From assembly GCF_047275745.1 (NCBI RefSeq), contig NZ_JBKQWU010000019.1, positions 1 through 64,000 of the forward strand: a stretch of DNA of 64,000 nt, written 5' to 3'. Below are positions 8,404 to 17,496 of the stretch, piece after piece (the stretch's first letter is position 1; the number at the start of each line of letters is the position of its first letter). Both the position numbers and the translations under genes were made by a program. The notes beneath the pieces were generated by a model that worked only from the letters and a program-made list of their open reading frames with translations, was not told the origin of the DNA and made no database searches. The DNA comes from Amaricoccus sp047275745 (GTDB taxonomy: Bacteria > Pseudomonadota > Alphaproteobacteria > Rhodobacterales > Rhodobacteraceae).

Positions 8404-9687
8404 ATGACAACCCAGGCCAAGGCCAAATGGCTCAGGTTTCTCGTCCTCGTCCTCGGCGGCGGGACCATCTACAAGCTCGCGAACCTGAAGGATGCGTTCT
8501 ACGTGCCCATGCAGGAGAACATGGGGCTGAGCCATACCGAGATCGGCACGCTGCTCAGCGTCAATGCCATCGTGGCGACCGTCCTCTTCGTCGCGGGCGG
8601 CTTTCTCGCCGACCGCTACGAGCCGCGCCGGCTGATCCCGGTCGGGCTGATCGGCGCCGGCCTCCTCGGGCTCTACATGGCGACATTTCCCGGGTTCGGT
8701 GCGATGCTGATCGTGTTCGGTCTTCTCGCGATCTGCGCCGACTGCCTTTTCTTCCCCTCCCTGCTCAAGGCCATCCGGAACCTCGGCGACGATGACGAGC
8801 AGGGCCGGATGTTCGGTTTCCTCGAAGGCGGGCGCGGGGTCGTAGATACCCTGATCGCCTTCGCGGCGCTCGGCGTGTTTCTCGTCATGGGCTCGGGCGC
8901 CGACGGGCTGAAATCGGCGATCCTGTTCTACTCGGCGATCAACATCGGCGCCGGCCTGCTCACATGGTTCCTGCTGAGCGACGCGGAGCCCCGGGCCGAT
9001 GGCGGCAAGGAGCCGGTCGGCCTGGCGGGCCTGATGGAAGCGGCGCGGGTCCCCGGCATCTGGCTGGTCAGCCTGAACGTCTTCATGGTCTATATCGTCT
9101 ACTGCGGCCTGACCTATTTCATCCCCTATCTGAAGGACATGTACGAGCTTCCGGTCGCGCTCGTCGGCGCCTACGGGATCATCAACCAGTATTTCCTGAA
9201 GGTCCTGGGCGGCCCGGCCGGAGGCTACATGTCGGACAAGACCTTCCGGAGCCCGAGCCGCTACCTCAAATGGGCGTTCCTCGCGCTGTTGCCGGTGATG
9301 GGCGTGATCGTCGCGCTCCCCACGGGCCCGGGCTTCATCTACCCGGCGATGGCCGCCACCCTCTCCTTCGCCTTCATCGTCTTCACGATGCGCGGCGTCT
9401 TCTGGGCCCCGATGAGCGAGGTCGGGATTCCGTCGCGCATCACCGGGTCCGCCTTCGGGATCGGCTGCCTGATCGGCTATGCGCCGGGCATGTTCGCCTA
9501 CATGATCTACGGCGCGATCCTCGATCGCTTCCCGGGCGAACAGGGCTACACCTATGTGTTCGGCCTGATGAGCGCGCTGGCGGTGATCGGCTTCGTGGTC
9601 GCGAGCCTGCTGCGTCGGACGATAAGCGGCGGGGCGGCCCTCGCCGGAGCGTCCGAAGCCGCGACCGAAGCCACGTCGGGGGCCTGA
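8404..9687 (+). CDS. Major facilitator superfamily transporter
   Basis: 427 residues with about twelve membrane segments. The MFS loop 2-3 motif appears as GGFLADRYEPRRLIPVG near residue 65. The layout resembles nitrate/oxalate-type and sugar-phosphate MFS carriers. ATG 8404 follows CACGGAGGAAAC, a strong ribosome site; the much longer upstream frame is a shadow of the preceding gene. It sits in an operon with the isomerase-like gene, so both probably act on one imported compound. A GC-rich hairpin follows the stop. Confidence 0.85.
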   Translation: MTTQAKAKWLRFLVLVLGGGTIYKLANLKDAFYVPMQENMGLSHTEIGTLLSVNAIVATVLFVAGGFLADRYEPRRLIPVGLIGAGLLGLYMATFPGFGAMLIVFGLLAICADCLFFPSLLKAIRNLGDDDEQGRMFGFLEGGRGVVDTLIAFAALGVFLVMGSGADGLKSAILFYSAINIGAGLLTWFLLSDAEPRADGGKEPVGLAGLMEAARVPGIWLVSLNVFMVYIVYCGLTYFIPYLKDMYELPVALVGAYGIINQYFLKVLGGPAGGYMSDKTFRSPSRYLKWAFLALLPVMGVIVALPTGPGFIYPAMAATLSFAFIVFTMRGVFWAPMSEVGIPSRITGSAFGIGCLIGYAPGMFAYMIYGAILDRFPGEQGYTYVFGLMSALAVIGFVVASLLRRTISGGAALAGASEAATEATSGA

Positions 9688-9725
9688 TCACGCCGGGCGC
9701 TTCGGGCGCCCGAGGGGAGCTCCCT

Positions 9726-9752
9726 GCCGGCGGCGGCTACCCCGCCGCCGGC
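9726..9752 (+). terminator. GC-rich hairpin after the MFS gene
   Basis: Arms GCCGGCGGCGG (9726-9736) and CCGCCGCCGGC (9742-9752) are exact complements with a five-base loop. No good T-run follows. Imperfect 12-bp repeats based on CGAGCCCGTTTT fill 9764-9799, between this hairpin and the LAL gene. Confidence 0.55.
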
Positions 9753-9804
9753 CCCCGTTCTCGAGCCCGTTTTCGAGCCTGTTTCCGAGCCCGTTTCCAT
9801 CCCG

Positions 9805-12675
9805 GTGGACCGGGCTACCCGATTCCGCTACTCAAATCGCATGGGTGGCGCGATGCCCGGACGCAACTGCACAAGCGGTACCATGGAGATGCGAGAGCAC
9901 GCCGCGATCAGGTCGGCTTCGGGCGAGGTGGCCTCGGGCGGAACAGCTTCGGGCGGGGCGGCCCCGGGCGACGTGACGGAGGCCGGGCTCGTTCTCAAGG
10001 CGACGCCGCCCCGGCTCCAGCGCGACCAGCTCTCCCGGCCGCGGCTCCTGCTCGGGGATATCCGGCTCCGCGACGTGCCGGCGGTCTTCGTCCAGGCTCC
10101 GGGGGGCTACGGCAAGACCTCGCTGCTTGCCCAGTGGCGCCGCGAATGCCTCGGCGCCGGCTCGGTCGTGCTCTGGCTGACGGCGGGGCGGGGCGACGAT
10201 CCGCGCCGGCTGCTCCGGAGCCTGGTCGCCGGTTTCGCCACCGCCGCCTGCCGGCCGGGTTTCGGCGAATCCCTGTTCGCGGCGCCGCCGCCCGATCCGC
10301 TGGAGGGCCTGACCGAATGGCTGGCGGAGGTCGCCCGCTCGGCGCTCGACACGGTGCTCGTCCTCGACGAGGCGGAGCAGCTGCCGGCCGAGTCGTTCGA
10401 GGCGGTGACCTACCTGCTGCGCAACCTGCCGCCCAACCTGCGGGTGCTGATCGGCACCCGCGGCGAAATGCCGGACGGCCTCGACGATCTCGTCGCCTAT
10501 GGCCAGTGCGCGATGATCGGCGCCACCGACCTGCGCTTCACCCTCGACGAGACCATCGCGCTCATCCGGCAGCGGTTCGGGGCGGAGTTCGACGCGGGGC
10601 TCGCCGTCCGGCTGCACGAGCACGCGGACGGCTGGCCGCTCGGACTTCAGCTCGTCCTCTCGGTGATGGCGGGCGACCGTGAGCCGCGGACGGCGGCCGA
10701 GGCGCTGCTCCGGGAAACCGGGCAGCTTCGGAACCGCCTCGTCGGCATGATGCTCGCCAATCTCGATCCGGCGGATCTGGCGTTCCTGACCCGGCTCTCG
10801 GTCGTCGACGACTTCACGCCGGCACTGGCGGCCGCGATCGCCGAGGCGCCGGACGCCGCCGAGCGGCTGGGTCGCCTCGCCGCCACCACGCCGGTGCTGG
10901 TCGCCGTCGAGCAGGGCGACTGGTCGCGGCTGCACGCGCTGGCGCGCGAGGCGCTGCGCGAGCGGTTCGGCCGGCTCGGGGAGGACGAGCGGGTCGCGGC
11001 GCATATCCGCGCCGCCGATTGGCTGGAGGCGAACGGCATGGGCGCGGCGGCGGCGCGGCAGGCGCTGGCCGCCGGCCGGCGCGACCGGGCCTTCGAACTG
11101 GCGGAGCGGAGCCTCTACGATTCACTGATGGCGAAGGGCCGGGTCGACGATGTGCGGGACTGGCTCCGGATCATTCCGGATGCCGAATCCGATGCCCGGC
11201 CGCGGCTCCTGCTCGCCGCCGCCTGGTCGCTTGCGATCGGCGAACATCACGAGGCGGCGGAGCGGCTGGTGGCGCGGGTGCTGGCGCGCGACAACACCGA
11301 CGACGAGCTGCGCTGCGAATGCGCGCTGGTCCGCGCCGGCGCGGCGGTCTTCGCCGACGATCCCGACCGGTTCGCGGCGCTGCATGACCCCTGGGCCACC
11401 GACCCGCCGCTGACCGATCGCTGGCTCCGGAAGATCCATGCCAACCGCTCGGCCTTCCGCGCGCTCATCGATGGCGAGCCGGCGATGGCGCGGCTGCGGC
11501 TGCAGCGGGCGCCGGCGGGAGATGACGGCCCGGGTCATGACGGATCTGGTCATGACGAATCCGGCGAGGCGGGCGAGGAGGCGGCGGCGCTCTACCTGAC
11601 GCGGTGGGGTGAGTTCATCAACGGGCTCAGCTATCTCTGGGAGGGCCAGGTGCTGCTCGCCGAACGCATCCTGCGGCCGGCGCTCCTGCGGGCGGATGCC
11701 GATCTCGGCCGGCGCAACCGGTTCTCCTGCATGCTCGCGGCGCTCCTCGCGGCGGCGCTCTGGGCGCGGGGCCAGCCGCGCGAGGCGGAACTCGCGCTTG
11801 CCAACCGGCTCGACGTGCTCGAGCGGAGCGGGCTGCCCGAGGCGGTACTGCTCGCCTTCCGGACGCTCGCCCGGATCGCGGCGGATGAGAGCGAGGCGCG
11901 GGCGCTCGACCTGCTCGAAGGGCTCCACGCCGTCGGCGAGCAGCGCGCCATGCCGCGCCTGAAGGTGGTAAGCCTCGCCGAGCAGGTCTGGCTTCATGCG
12001 CGGGCCTACCGGGCGGAAACCTGCCGCGACCTGCTCGCGCGCATCGACGCGCTGCTCGCCGCCGAGGGCGCGGGCCGCGGGCCGCTCTGGTGGAAGGGCA
12101 TCTCGGTCTATCGCGACATGGCCGAGGGCCACGCGGCGGTCGCCGCGCGCGACTGGAAGGCGGCGCGGGCGCCGTTCGAACGTGCCAACGCGGCGGCGCG
12201 GCGGGGCAAGCGGCAGCGGCTCTACATCGAGACGCTCGGGTTCCGGGCGCTGGCGCTGCATCTCGGCGGCGAGGATGGCGGCGAACTGGCGCGCGAGGCG
12301 GTCGAGCTCGCCCGGGTCTACGGGCTGACGCGGGCGTTCGAGGCCGCGCATCCGCTGCTCGGCGAGCGGATCGAGCGGATCGCCGCGCGGGCCGGGGAAG
12401 CCGCTCCGCCGCCGGCCAGACCGGCGAAACCCGCGGCGCCGGCGCCGGCGGAGACGGACCTGGTCGCCCGCTCCTCGGCGCTGACGCCGAAGGAGCGCGA
12501 GGTGCTCGAACTTCTCGCGCGCAACCTGTCGAACAAGGAAATCGGCCTGACGATGAACATCCACGAGGATACCGTCAAATGGCATGTGAAGAACCTGTTC
12601 GCGAAGCTCAGCGCCGGCAACCGCAAGCAGGTCGTCTCGCGGGCGCGGCTCATGGGAATCCTCGCCCCGGCCTGA
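9805..12675 (+). CDS. LAL-family (MalT-like) ATP-dependent LuxR transcription activator
   Basis: About 956 residues if GTG 9805 is used. ATG 9853 or 9883 are equally plausible, because conserved sequence only begins near VLKATPPRLQRDQL. A Walker A motif APGGYGKTS (98-106) and a Walker B VLVLDEAEQL (about 184-193) define the STAND NTPase. A long alanine-rich helical region follows, as in the TPR-like sensor of MalT. The final 65 residues are a LuxR helix-turn-helix (LTPKEREVLELLARNLSNKE, TVKWHVKNLFAKL). MalT-like proteins multimerise with ATP and an inducer and activate at G-rich boxes next to the -35 region. Four C6/G6 dyads occur only in the 8 kb downstream, starting 23 bp after this stop, and are its likely sites. 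Short SGGTA-type repeats near the N-terminus come from 15-bp DNA units (9919-9978). Confidence 0.9.
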   Translation: MDRATRFRYSNRMGGAMPGRNCTSGTMEMREHAAIRSASGEVASGGTASGGAAPGDVTEAGLVLKATPPRLQRDQLSRPRLLLGDIRLRDVPAVFVQAPGGYGKTSLLAQWRRECLGAGSVVLWLTAGRGDDPRRLLRSLVAGFATAACRPGFGESLFAAPPPDPLEGLTEWLAEVARSALDTVLVLDEAEQLPAESFEAVTYLLRNLPPNLRVLIGTRGEMPDGLDDLVAYGQCAMIGATDLRFTLDETIALIRQRFGAEFDAGLAVRLHEHADGWPLGLQLVLSVMAGDREPRTAAEALLRETGQLRNRLVGMMLANLDPADLAFLTRLSVVDDFTPALAAAIAEAPDAAERLGRLAATTPVLVAVEQGDWSRLHALAREALRERFGRLGEDERVAAHIRAADWLEANGMGAAAARQALAAGRRDRAFELAERSLYDSLMAKGRVDDVRDWLRIIPDAESDARPRLLLAAAWSLAIGEHHEAAERLVARVLARDNTDDELRCECALVRAGAAVFADDPDRFAALHDPWATDPPLTDRWLRKIHANRSAFRALIDGEPAMARLRLQRAPAGDDGPGHDGSGHDESGEAGEEAAALYLTRWGEFINGLSYLWEGQVLLAERILRPALLRADADLGRRNRFSCMLAALLAAALWARGQPREAELALANRLDVLERSGLPEAVLLAFRTLARIAADESEARALDLLEGLHAVGEQRAMPRLKVVSLAEQVWLHARAYRAETCRDLLARIDALLAAEGAGRGPLWWKGISVYRDMAEGHAAVAARDWKAARAPFERANAAARRGKRQRLYIETLGFRALALHLGGEDGGELAREAVELARVYGLTRAFEAAHPLLGERIERIAARAGEAAPPPARPAKPAAPAPAETDLVARSSALTPKEREVLELLARNLSNKEIGLTMNIHEDTVKWHVKNLFAKLSAGNRKQVVSRARLMGILAPA

Positions 12676-12697
12676 CGCCGCCTCCGGGGAAGGGCCA

Positions 12698-12747
12698 CCC
12701 CCCTCCACAGGTGGGGGGAATCGGCGGGCGGCCCGGGCTATCTATCC
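12698..12747 (+). promoter_or_regulatory. LAL-type dyad promoter, copy 1 (dioxygenase operon)
   Basis: The 21-bp dyad C6-T-CC-ACA-GG-T-G6 occupies 12698-12718. It is followed at about 19 bp by GCTATCTATCC (12737-12747), which I read as the -10 box. The dioxygenase start is 98 bp past the dyad. Copies with the same architecture lie at 17407, 18128 and 20132. Confidence 0.7.
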
Positions 12748-12815
12748 CGCATGAAGCCGGCCGATGGGGGCGACACGGAACGCCCCGGGACCGGATCCAG
12801 AGGAGGAACCAGAGA

Positions 12816-13733
12816 ATGACCGCAGTGGTTGAAGCCGCCACCAGGCCGGGCGCCCCCGCCAGCATCTCGGCGCGGCTCACCGCGATCCGGGTCGAGCCGC
12901 TCACCGGCGCGATCGGCGCCGAGATCCTGAACATCGACCTCGGCGAGGCGGCTCGCGACGCCGACACGATCGCCGAGATCCGCGCCCTGCTCCTGAGGCA
13001 CAAGGTGCTGTTCTTCCGCGACCAGGACATCAGCCGCGCCGATCATGTCGCCTTCGCGCGCAATTTCGGCGAGCTGGAAGATCATCCGGTGGCGGGCAGC
13101 GACCCGGAGCATCCGGGCCTCGTGCGGATCTACAAGTCGCCCGACTCGCCCAATGATCGCTACGAGAACGCCTGGCACACCGATGCGACCTGGCGCGAGC
13201 GCCCGCCCTTCGGCTGCGTGCTGCGCTGCGTCGAATGCCCCGAGGTCGGCGGCGACACGATGTGGGTCAACATGGCCGCCGCCTACGAGCGGCTGCCGGA
13301 GGAGATCAAGGCGCGGATCGCGGGGCTTCGGGCGCGTCACAGCATCGAGGCGAGCTTCGGGGCGGCGATGCCGGCCGAGAAGCGGCTCGCGCTCAAGGCG
13401 CAGTTCCCGGACGCCGAGCACCCGGTGGTGCGGACGCATCCCGAAACCGGTGAGAAGGTGCTCTTCGTCAATGCCTTCACCACCCATTTCACCAATTTCC
13501 ACACCGCCGAGAACGTGCGTTTCGGCCAGGACTATTCCCCGGGCGCCAGCCAGCTCCTGAACTACCTGATCTCCCAGGCCTTCGTGCCGGAGTTTCAGGT
13601 CCGCTGGCGCTGGAAGCCGAACAGCGTGGCCTTCTGGGACAACCGCTCCACGCAGCACTACGCGGTGATGGATTACGCGCCCTGCCACCGGAAGATGGAA
13701 CGCGCGGGCATCGTCGGCGACCTGCCCTACTGA
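12816..13733 (+). CDS. TauD/TfdA-family 2-oxoglutarate Fe(II) dioxygenase
   Basis: 305 residues. The iron ligands are visible as WHTDATW (H121, D123) and H281 in TQHYAVMDY. R292 follows 11 residues later (CHRKMER), the spacing used by TauD for 2-oxoglutarate binding. The family hydroxylates carbons next to sulfonate, ether, amine or carboxylate groups and releases succinate and CO2. The substrate cannot be inferred from the motifs. ATG 12816 follows AGAGGAGGAACC. It is the first gene after dyad copy 1 and heads a five-gene run ending in an acyl-CoA ligase-like gene. Confidence 0.9.
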   Translation: MTAVVEAATRPGAPASISARLTAIRVEPLTGAIGAEILNIDLGEAARDADTIAEIRALLLRHKVLFFRDQDISRADHVAFARNFGELEDHPVAGSDPEHPGLVRIYKSPDSPNDRYENAWHTDATWRERPPFGCVLRCVECPEVGGDTMWVNMAAAYERLPEEIKARIAGLRARHSIEASFGAAMPAEKRLALKAQFPDAEHPVVRTHPETGEKVLFVNAFTTHFTNFHTAENVRFGQDYSPGASQLLNYLISQAFVPEFQVRWRWKPNSVAFWDNRSTQHYAVMDYAPCHRKMERAGIVGDLPY

Positions 13734-13812
13734 CCTGATGACCGGCCGGTAGCCCCGGCCGTCACCCCTCCCGAAATCCCGAATCGAAATCCCGAACCGA
13801 AAGGACTGAACC

Positions 13813-14874
13813 ATGAACTTCATGGATGGATCGCTCTTTCCCGAAAACCAGGAAAAGCTCGTCATCACCGCCGCCCCCTACGGCCCCGAATGGATGCCGG
13901 CGGACTTCCCCGAGGATATTCCCGTCACCATGGACGAGCATGTCCAGAAGGCGGTCGACTGCTACAACGCCGGCGCGACGGTGCTGCACCTGCATGTCCG
14001 CGAGCTCGACGGCAAGGGCTCCAAGCGGCTCTCGATGTACAACGAGCTTCTCGCCCGGCTGCGCGTCGCGGTGCCCGACATGATCCTGCAGGTCGGCGGC
14101 TCGATCTCCTTCGCCCCCGAGGGCGAGGGCGCGGATGCGAAATGGCTCTCCGATGACACCCGCCACATGCTCGCCGAGCTGACGCCCGCGCCGGATCAGG
14201 TGACGATCGCGATCAACACCAACCAGATGAACATCGTCGAGCAGATGAACGACGCCGACATCGCCGGCACCTCGATCGCCGATCCGATGCTCTATGAAGC
14301 CTATCGCGAGATGACGGTTCCCGCCGGCCCGGAATGGGTCGAGGAGCACATCCGCCGGCTGTCGGAAAAGGGAATCCAGACGCATTTCCAGCTCGCCAAC
14401 ATCACCCAGCTCGAAACCGTCGAGCGGATGATGCGCCGGAATGCCTGCAACGTGCCCCTGATCCTGACCTGGGTCGCGATCGGCGGCGGTTTCGATGCCC
14501 CGAACATCTACAACCTCGCGAACTTCGTCCGGGCGGTGCCGGATGGCGCGGTGCTGACGCTTGAATCGTCGATGCTGAACGTGCTGCCGGTCAACATGAT
14601 GGCGATCGCCATGGGCCTTCACGTCCGTGTCGGCATCGAGGACAACATCTGGAACCAGAGCCGCACGGCGAAATTCGGCACCGTCGAGCAGATCGAGCAG
14701 ATCACGCGGATCTCCCGCGAATTCGGCCGCGAGATCGCGACCGGCAAGGAAGCCCGCCGCATCTACCGGATCGGCGAATTCTACGGCTCGGCCGACGAGA
14801 CGCTCGCCCGCAACGGCTTCGCGCCGAACCGGCTTCCCGGCCAGCGCGGCGTCTGGCAGCACGCGGCGGAGTGA
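13813..14874 (+). CDS. BKACE-family beta-keto acid cleavage enzyme (DUF849)
   Basis: 353 residues. Zinc ligands are visible as VLHLHVRE (H59, H61) and, near the C-terminus, GIEDN (E276). BKACE enzymes condense a beta-keto acid with acetyl-CoA to give acetoacetate and a new CoA ester. Known substrates include 3-keto-5-aminohexanoate, dehydrocarnitine and beta-ketoadipate. This one is about 50 residues longer than the classical Kce enzyme. It follows the dioxygenase after 79 bp that contain a repeated GAAATCCCGAA unit. A hydroxylated then oxidised product of the dioxygenase would be a natural substrate; that is inference. Confidence 0.88.
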   Translation: MNFMDGSLFPENQEKLVITAAPYGPEWMPADFPEDIPVTMDEHVQKAVDCYNAGATVLHLHVRELDGKGSKRLSMYNELLARLRVAVPDMILQVGGSISFAPEGEGADAKWLSDDTRHMLAELTPAPDQVTIAINTNQMNIVEQMNDADIAGTSIADPMLYEAYREMTVPAGPEWVEEHIRRLSEKGIQTHFQLANITQLETVERMMRRNACNVPLILTWVAIGGGFDAPNIYNLANFVRAVPDGAVLTLESSMLNVLPVNMMAIAMGLHVRVGIEDNIWNQSRTAKFGTVEQIEQITRISREFGREIATGKEARRIYRIGEFYGSADETLARNGFAPNRLPGQRGVWQHAAE

Positions 14875-14881
14875 ACCAGCG

Positions 14882-15454
14882 ATGTCCGGGGCAACCGTCC
14901 TGATCGTCCCGGGCCTGCGCGACCATGTGGCCGAGCACTGGCAGACGGTGCTCGCCACGCGGCTCACCCGGGTCCGAACCGTGCCGCCGATGGGCCGGGA
15001 GGACCTCGACCGCGCGAAGCGCTGCGACGCGATCGAGCGCGCGGCCCGGGCGGTCGAAGGGCCGCTCGTCGTCGTCGCGCACAGCGGCGGGGTCGTGATG
15101 CTCGCACATTGGGCGCGCACGACCCGCCGGCCGGTGCTGGGCGCGCTGCTCGCGACCCCGCCGGATTTCGAGCGGCCGATGCCGGAAGGCTATCCGACCA
15201 TGGCCGCGCTCGAGGCCGGCGGCTGGCTGCCGGTCCCACGCGAAAGCCTGCCGTTCCCGAGCATCGTCGCCGCCAGCCAGGACGATCCGCTCGGCGCCTT
15301 CGGCCGCGTCGCGGAACTCGCGCGCGGCTGGGGCTCCCGTCTCGTCGACCTCGGCGCGGTCGGCCATCTCAACCCGGCCTCGGGCTTCGGCGAATGGCCG
15401 ATGGCCGAGCGCCTGATCTCGGAACTCGAAACCGGAGCCCGGGCGGTCGCCTGA
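14882..15454 (+). CDS. RBBP9/YdeN-type alpha/beta hydrolase
   Basis: 190 residues. The catalytic triad is readable: nucleophile S68 in VVAHSGG, acid near D134/D135 in ASQDDPLG, and H162 in VGHLNPASGFGEWP. The last block is characteristic of the small RBBP9/YdeN serine hydrolases. It starts seven bases after the BKACE stop, with ATG 14882, so it belongs to the same operon. The role may be hydrolysis of an ester or thioester formed by the pathway. No signal peptide is present, so it is cytoplasmic. Confidence 0.85.
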   Translation: MSGATVLIVPGLRDHVAEHWQTVLATRLTRVRTVPPMGREDLDRAKRCDAIERAARAVEGPLVVVAHSGGVVMLAHWARTTRRPVLGALLATPPDFERPMPEGYPTMAALEAGGWLPVPRESLPFPSIVAASQDDPLGAFGRVAELARGWGSRLVDLGAVGHLNPASGFGEWPMAERLISELETGARAVA

Positions 15455-15480
15455 CCGTCCGGGCCGAAGGGGAGGAAACC

Positions 15481-16452
15481 ATGTCCCACGCCATTCGCAT
15501 CCAGGAGACCGGCGGCCCGGAAGTCCTCCGGCTCGTGCCGGTCGAGGTCGGCGAGCCCGGACCCGGGGAGGCGCGCGTGCGCCACACCTATGTCGCGGTC
15601 AACTTCATCGACGTCTATTTCCGGACCGGCCGCTATCCGATGCCGCTGCCGGGCGGGCTCGGCTCCGATGCCGTGGGCGTCGTCGAGGCGGTCGGCCCCG
15701 GGGTCACCGACATCCGCCCGGGCGACCGCGTCGGCTATCTGCTCGGGCCGCAGGGCGCCTATTCCGATGTCCGGGTGATGCCGGCCGACGTGCTGATCCC
15801 GATCCCGGATGGCGTCCGGGATTCGACCGCGGCGACGCTGATGATGAAGGGCATGACCGCGCAGTACCTGTTCCGGCAGGTCTATCCGCTCCAGGGCGGC
15901 GAGACGATCCTCTACCATGCCGCCGCCGGCGGCGTCGGGCTCATCGCCTGCCAGCTCGCGCGCGCGCTCGGCGTCACCATGATCGGCACGGTCTCGACCG
16001 ACGAGAAGGCCGAGGTCGCGCGGGCGAACGGCTGCGCGCATGTCATCGTCACCTCGCGCGAGGATATCGCGGCCCGTGTCCGCGAGATCACCGATGGAAA
16101 GGGCGTGCCGGTCGTCTACGACTCGGTCGGCAAGGACACGCTGATGGCCTCGCTCGACAGCCTCCAGCCGCGCGGAGTCCTCGTCAGCAACGGCACCTCG
16201 TCGGGGCCGGTCGTCGTCGACACGACGCTTCTCGCGATGAAGGGGTCGATCTGGCTGACGCGGCCCGCGATGATCCACTACGCGACGCCGCGCGCGCATA
16301 TGCTCGACATGGCGCGCGAGGTCTTCGGCTGGGTGCTCGCCGGCCAGATCGAGAGCGAGCCGAGCCAGAGCTTCGCGCTCGCCGACGCCGCCGAGGCGCA
16401 TCGCGCCCTCGAATCGCGCCGCACGGTCGGGGCGACGGTCCTCAGGCCCTGA
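15481..16452 (+). CDS. Quinone oxidoreductase-like NADPH-dependent MDR enzyme
   Basis: 323 residues of the medium-chain dehydrogenase/reductase family. The Rossmann nucleotide site is HAAAGGVGLIACQLARALG near residue 145. The N-terminal GroES-like domain has VAVNFIDVYFRTGRYP, typical of zeta-crystallin/QOR. The structural and catalytic zinc cysteines of alcohol dehydrogenases are absent, so it is a zinc-free reductase of quinones or enones. ATG 15481 follows GGGGAGGAAACC. In this operon it may reduce an unsaturated carbonyl intermediate or simply recycle NADPH. Confidence 0.85.
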   Translation: MSHAIRIQETGGPEVLRLVPVEVGEPGPGEARVRHTYVAVNFIDVYFRTGRYPMPLPGGLGSDAVGVVEAVGPGVTDIRPGDRVGYLLGPQGAYSDVRVMPADVLIPIPDGVRDSTAATLMMKGMTAQYLFRQVYPLQGGETILYHAAAGGVGLIACQLARALGVTMIGTVSTDEKAEVARANGCAHVIVTSREDIAARVREITDGKGVPVVYDSVGKDTLMASLDSLQPRGVLVSNGTSSGPVVVDTTLLAMKGSIWLTRPAMIHYATPRAHMLDMAREVFGWVLAGQIESEPSQSFALADAAEAHRALESRRTVGATVLRP

Positions 16453-16469
16453 ACCCCCGGGAGGGCACC

Positions 16470-17402
16470 ATGAACGGTTCCGTCCTCCGCCGGTCTCCCG
16501 TCGCCAGGCTCGTCGAGACGGCGGCCCGCGCCGGCGGCGAGATCGTGTCGTACCGGGTCGAGGGCGATCTCCACCGCCTGACCCGGGCCGAACTGGCGGC
16601 GCGGGCGCGCCGGCTCGCGGGCGCGCTCGCGGGCGCCGGGCTCGTGGCCGGCGATCACATCGCGACCCTGGCCTGGACCGGCCACCGCCACCTCGAGATC
16701 GCCTTCGCCGCCGGCGGTTCCGGCGTGATCGCGCAGGCGCTCGATCCCGGGCTTCATCCCGATGCGATCGTCCGCGCGGCGCTCGGGTCCGGCGCCCGCA
16801 TGGTGTTCTTCGACCTGACCTTCATGCCGCTGATCGAGGAGATCGCGCCCCGGCTGCCGGCGGCGACCAGCTTCGTCGCGCTGACAGACCGCGCGGGCAT
16901 GCCGATCCCGCCGGCCGAGGCGAGGCTCGTCTGCTACGAGGATCTCCTCGCCGGCGCTCCGGACACCTTCGACTGGCCGATGCTCGATGACGGGACCCCC
17001 GGCGCCCTCTCCGCGGAGGGACGGGACGGCCGGCTTTCGCCGCCGCCCGACATCGGCACCACCGACGACGACGCCACCGAACGGCAACTCGAACTCGACG
17101 GGGCGGAGATCGTCCTGTCGGCGATGCCGATGGCGCGGGCCGGCGGGTGGGGTGTTCTCGTCGCCGCCTGGCAGGCCGGCGCCACGCTGGTCTTCGCCGG
17201 ACCGTGGCTCGACGGCGGTTCGCTTCGCGCGCTCGCCGAGAGCGAAGGCGCCACGGTCGTCGCGGCCCCGCCGCGCCTCTGGCGGGGCCTGCGCGCCCGG
17301 ATCGAGCGCGATGGGGCGGTCCTCCCGCGCCTCCGCCGCGCCATCCTCGGCACCGCGGAGATCATCGCGATCCACCCGGAGCGCGATCCGCGCGCCGCCT
17401 AG
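16470..17402 (+). CDS. Truncated AMP-binding acyl-CoA ligase-like protein, probably inactive
   Basis: 310 residues, against about 540 for the family. The N-terminal part matches medium/long-chain acyl-CoA ligases (HIATLAWTGHRHLEIAF, MVFFDLTFMPLIEEIAPRLP, LVCYEDLL). Where the phosphate loop (S/T-S-G-T-T-G-x-P-K-G) should be, residues around 190-205 instead read DIGTTDDDATERQLELDG. Family sequence resumes as LVFAGPWLDGGSLRAL. It then stops at ILGTAEIIAIHPE, before the A5-A10 motifs and the C-terminal lid. The P-loop and the lid lysine are both missing, so adenylation is unlikely. The frame is open with a good ribosome site, so it may be a decaying gene or a repurposed binding protein. Confidence 0.75.
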   Translation: MNGSVLRRSPVARLVETAARAGGEIVSYRVEGDLHRLTRAELAARARRLAGALAGAGLVAGDHIATLAWTGHRHLEIAFAAGGSGVIAQALDPGLHPDAIVRAALGSGARMVFFDLTFMPLIEEIAPRLPAATSFVALTDRAGMPIPPAEARLVCYEDLLAGAPDTFDWPMLDDGTPGALSAEGRDGRLSPPPDIGTTDDDATERQLELDGAEIVLSAMPMARAGGWGVLVAAWQAGATLVFAGPWLDGGSLRALAESEGATVVAAPPRLWRGLRARIERDGAVLPRLRRAILGTAEIIAIHPERDPRAA

Positions 17403-17406
17403 ATCA

Positions 17407-17454
17407 CCCCCCTCCGCGGGTGGGGGGCGGGGCGGCCCGGCCGCCGATAGCATC
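17407..17454 (+). promoter_or_regulatory. LAL-type dyad promoter, copy 2
   Basis: Dyad C6-T-CC-GCG-GG-T-G6 at 17407-17427, then 17-18 bp of GC-rich spacer and CGATAGCATC (17445-17454) as -10-like box. It begins five bases after the stop of the ligase-like gene. It drives the MNPR small gene and the Bfd-like gene. Confidence 0.7.
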
Positions 17455-17496
17455 GGATCAAGGACTGCGAGAAGCCACCCGATGGGAGAGACCGCC

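Noticed and set aside
11122..12708. Long minus-strand open frame under the LAL gene
   Set aside because: It has no recognisable motif and is fully antisense to a well-supported regulator; third-position GC explains its openness.
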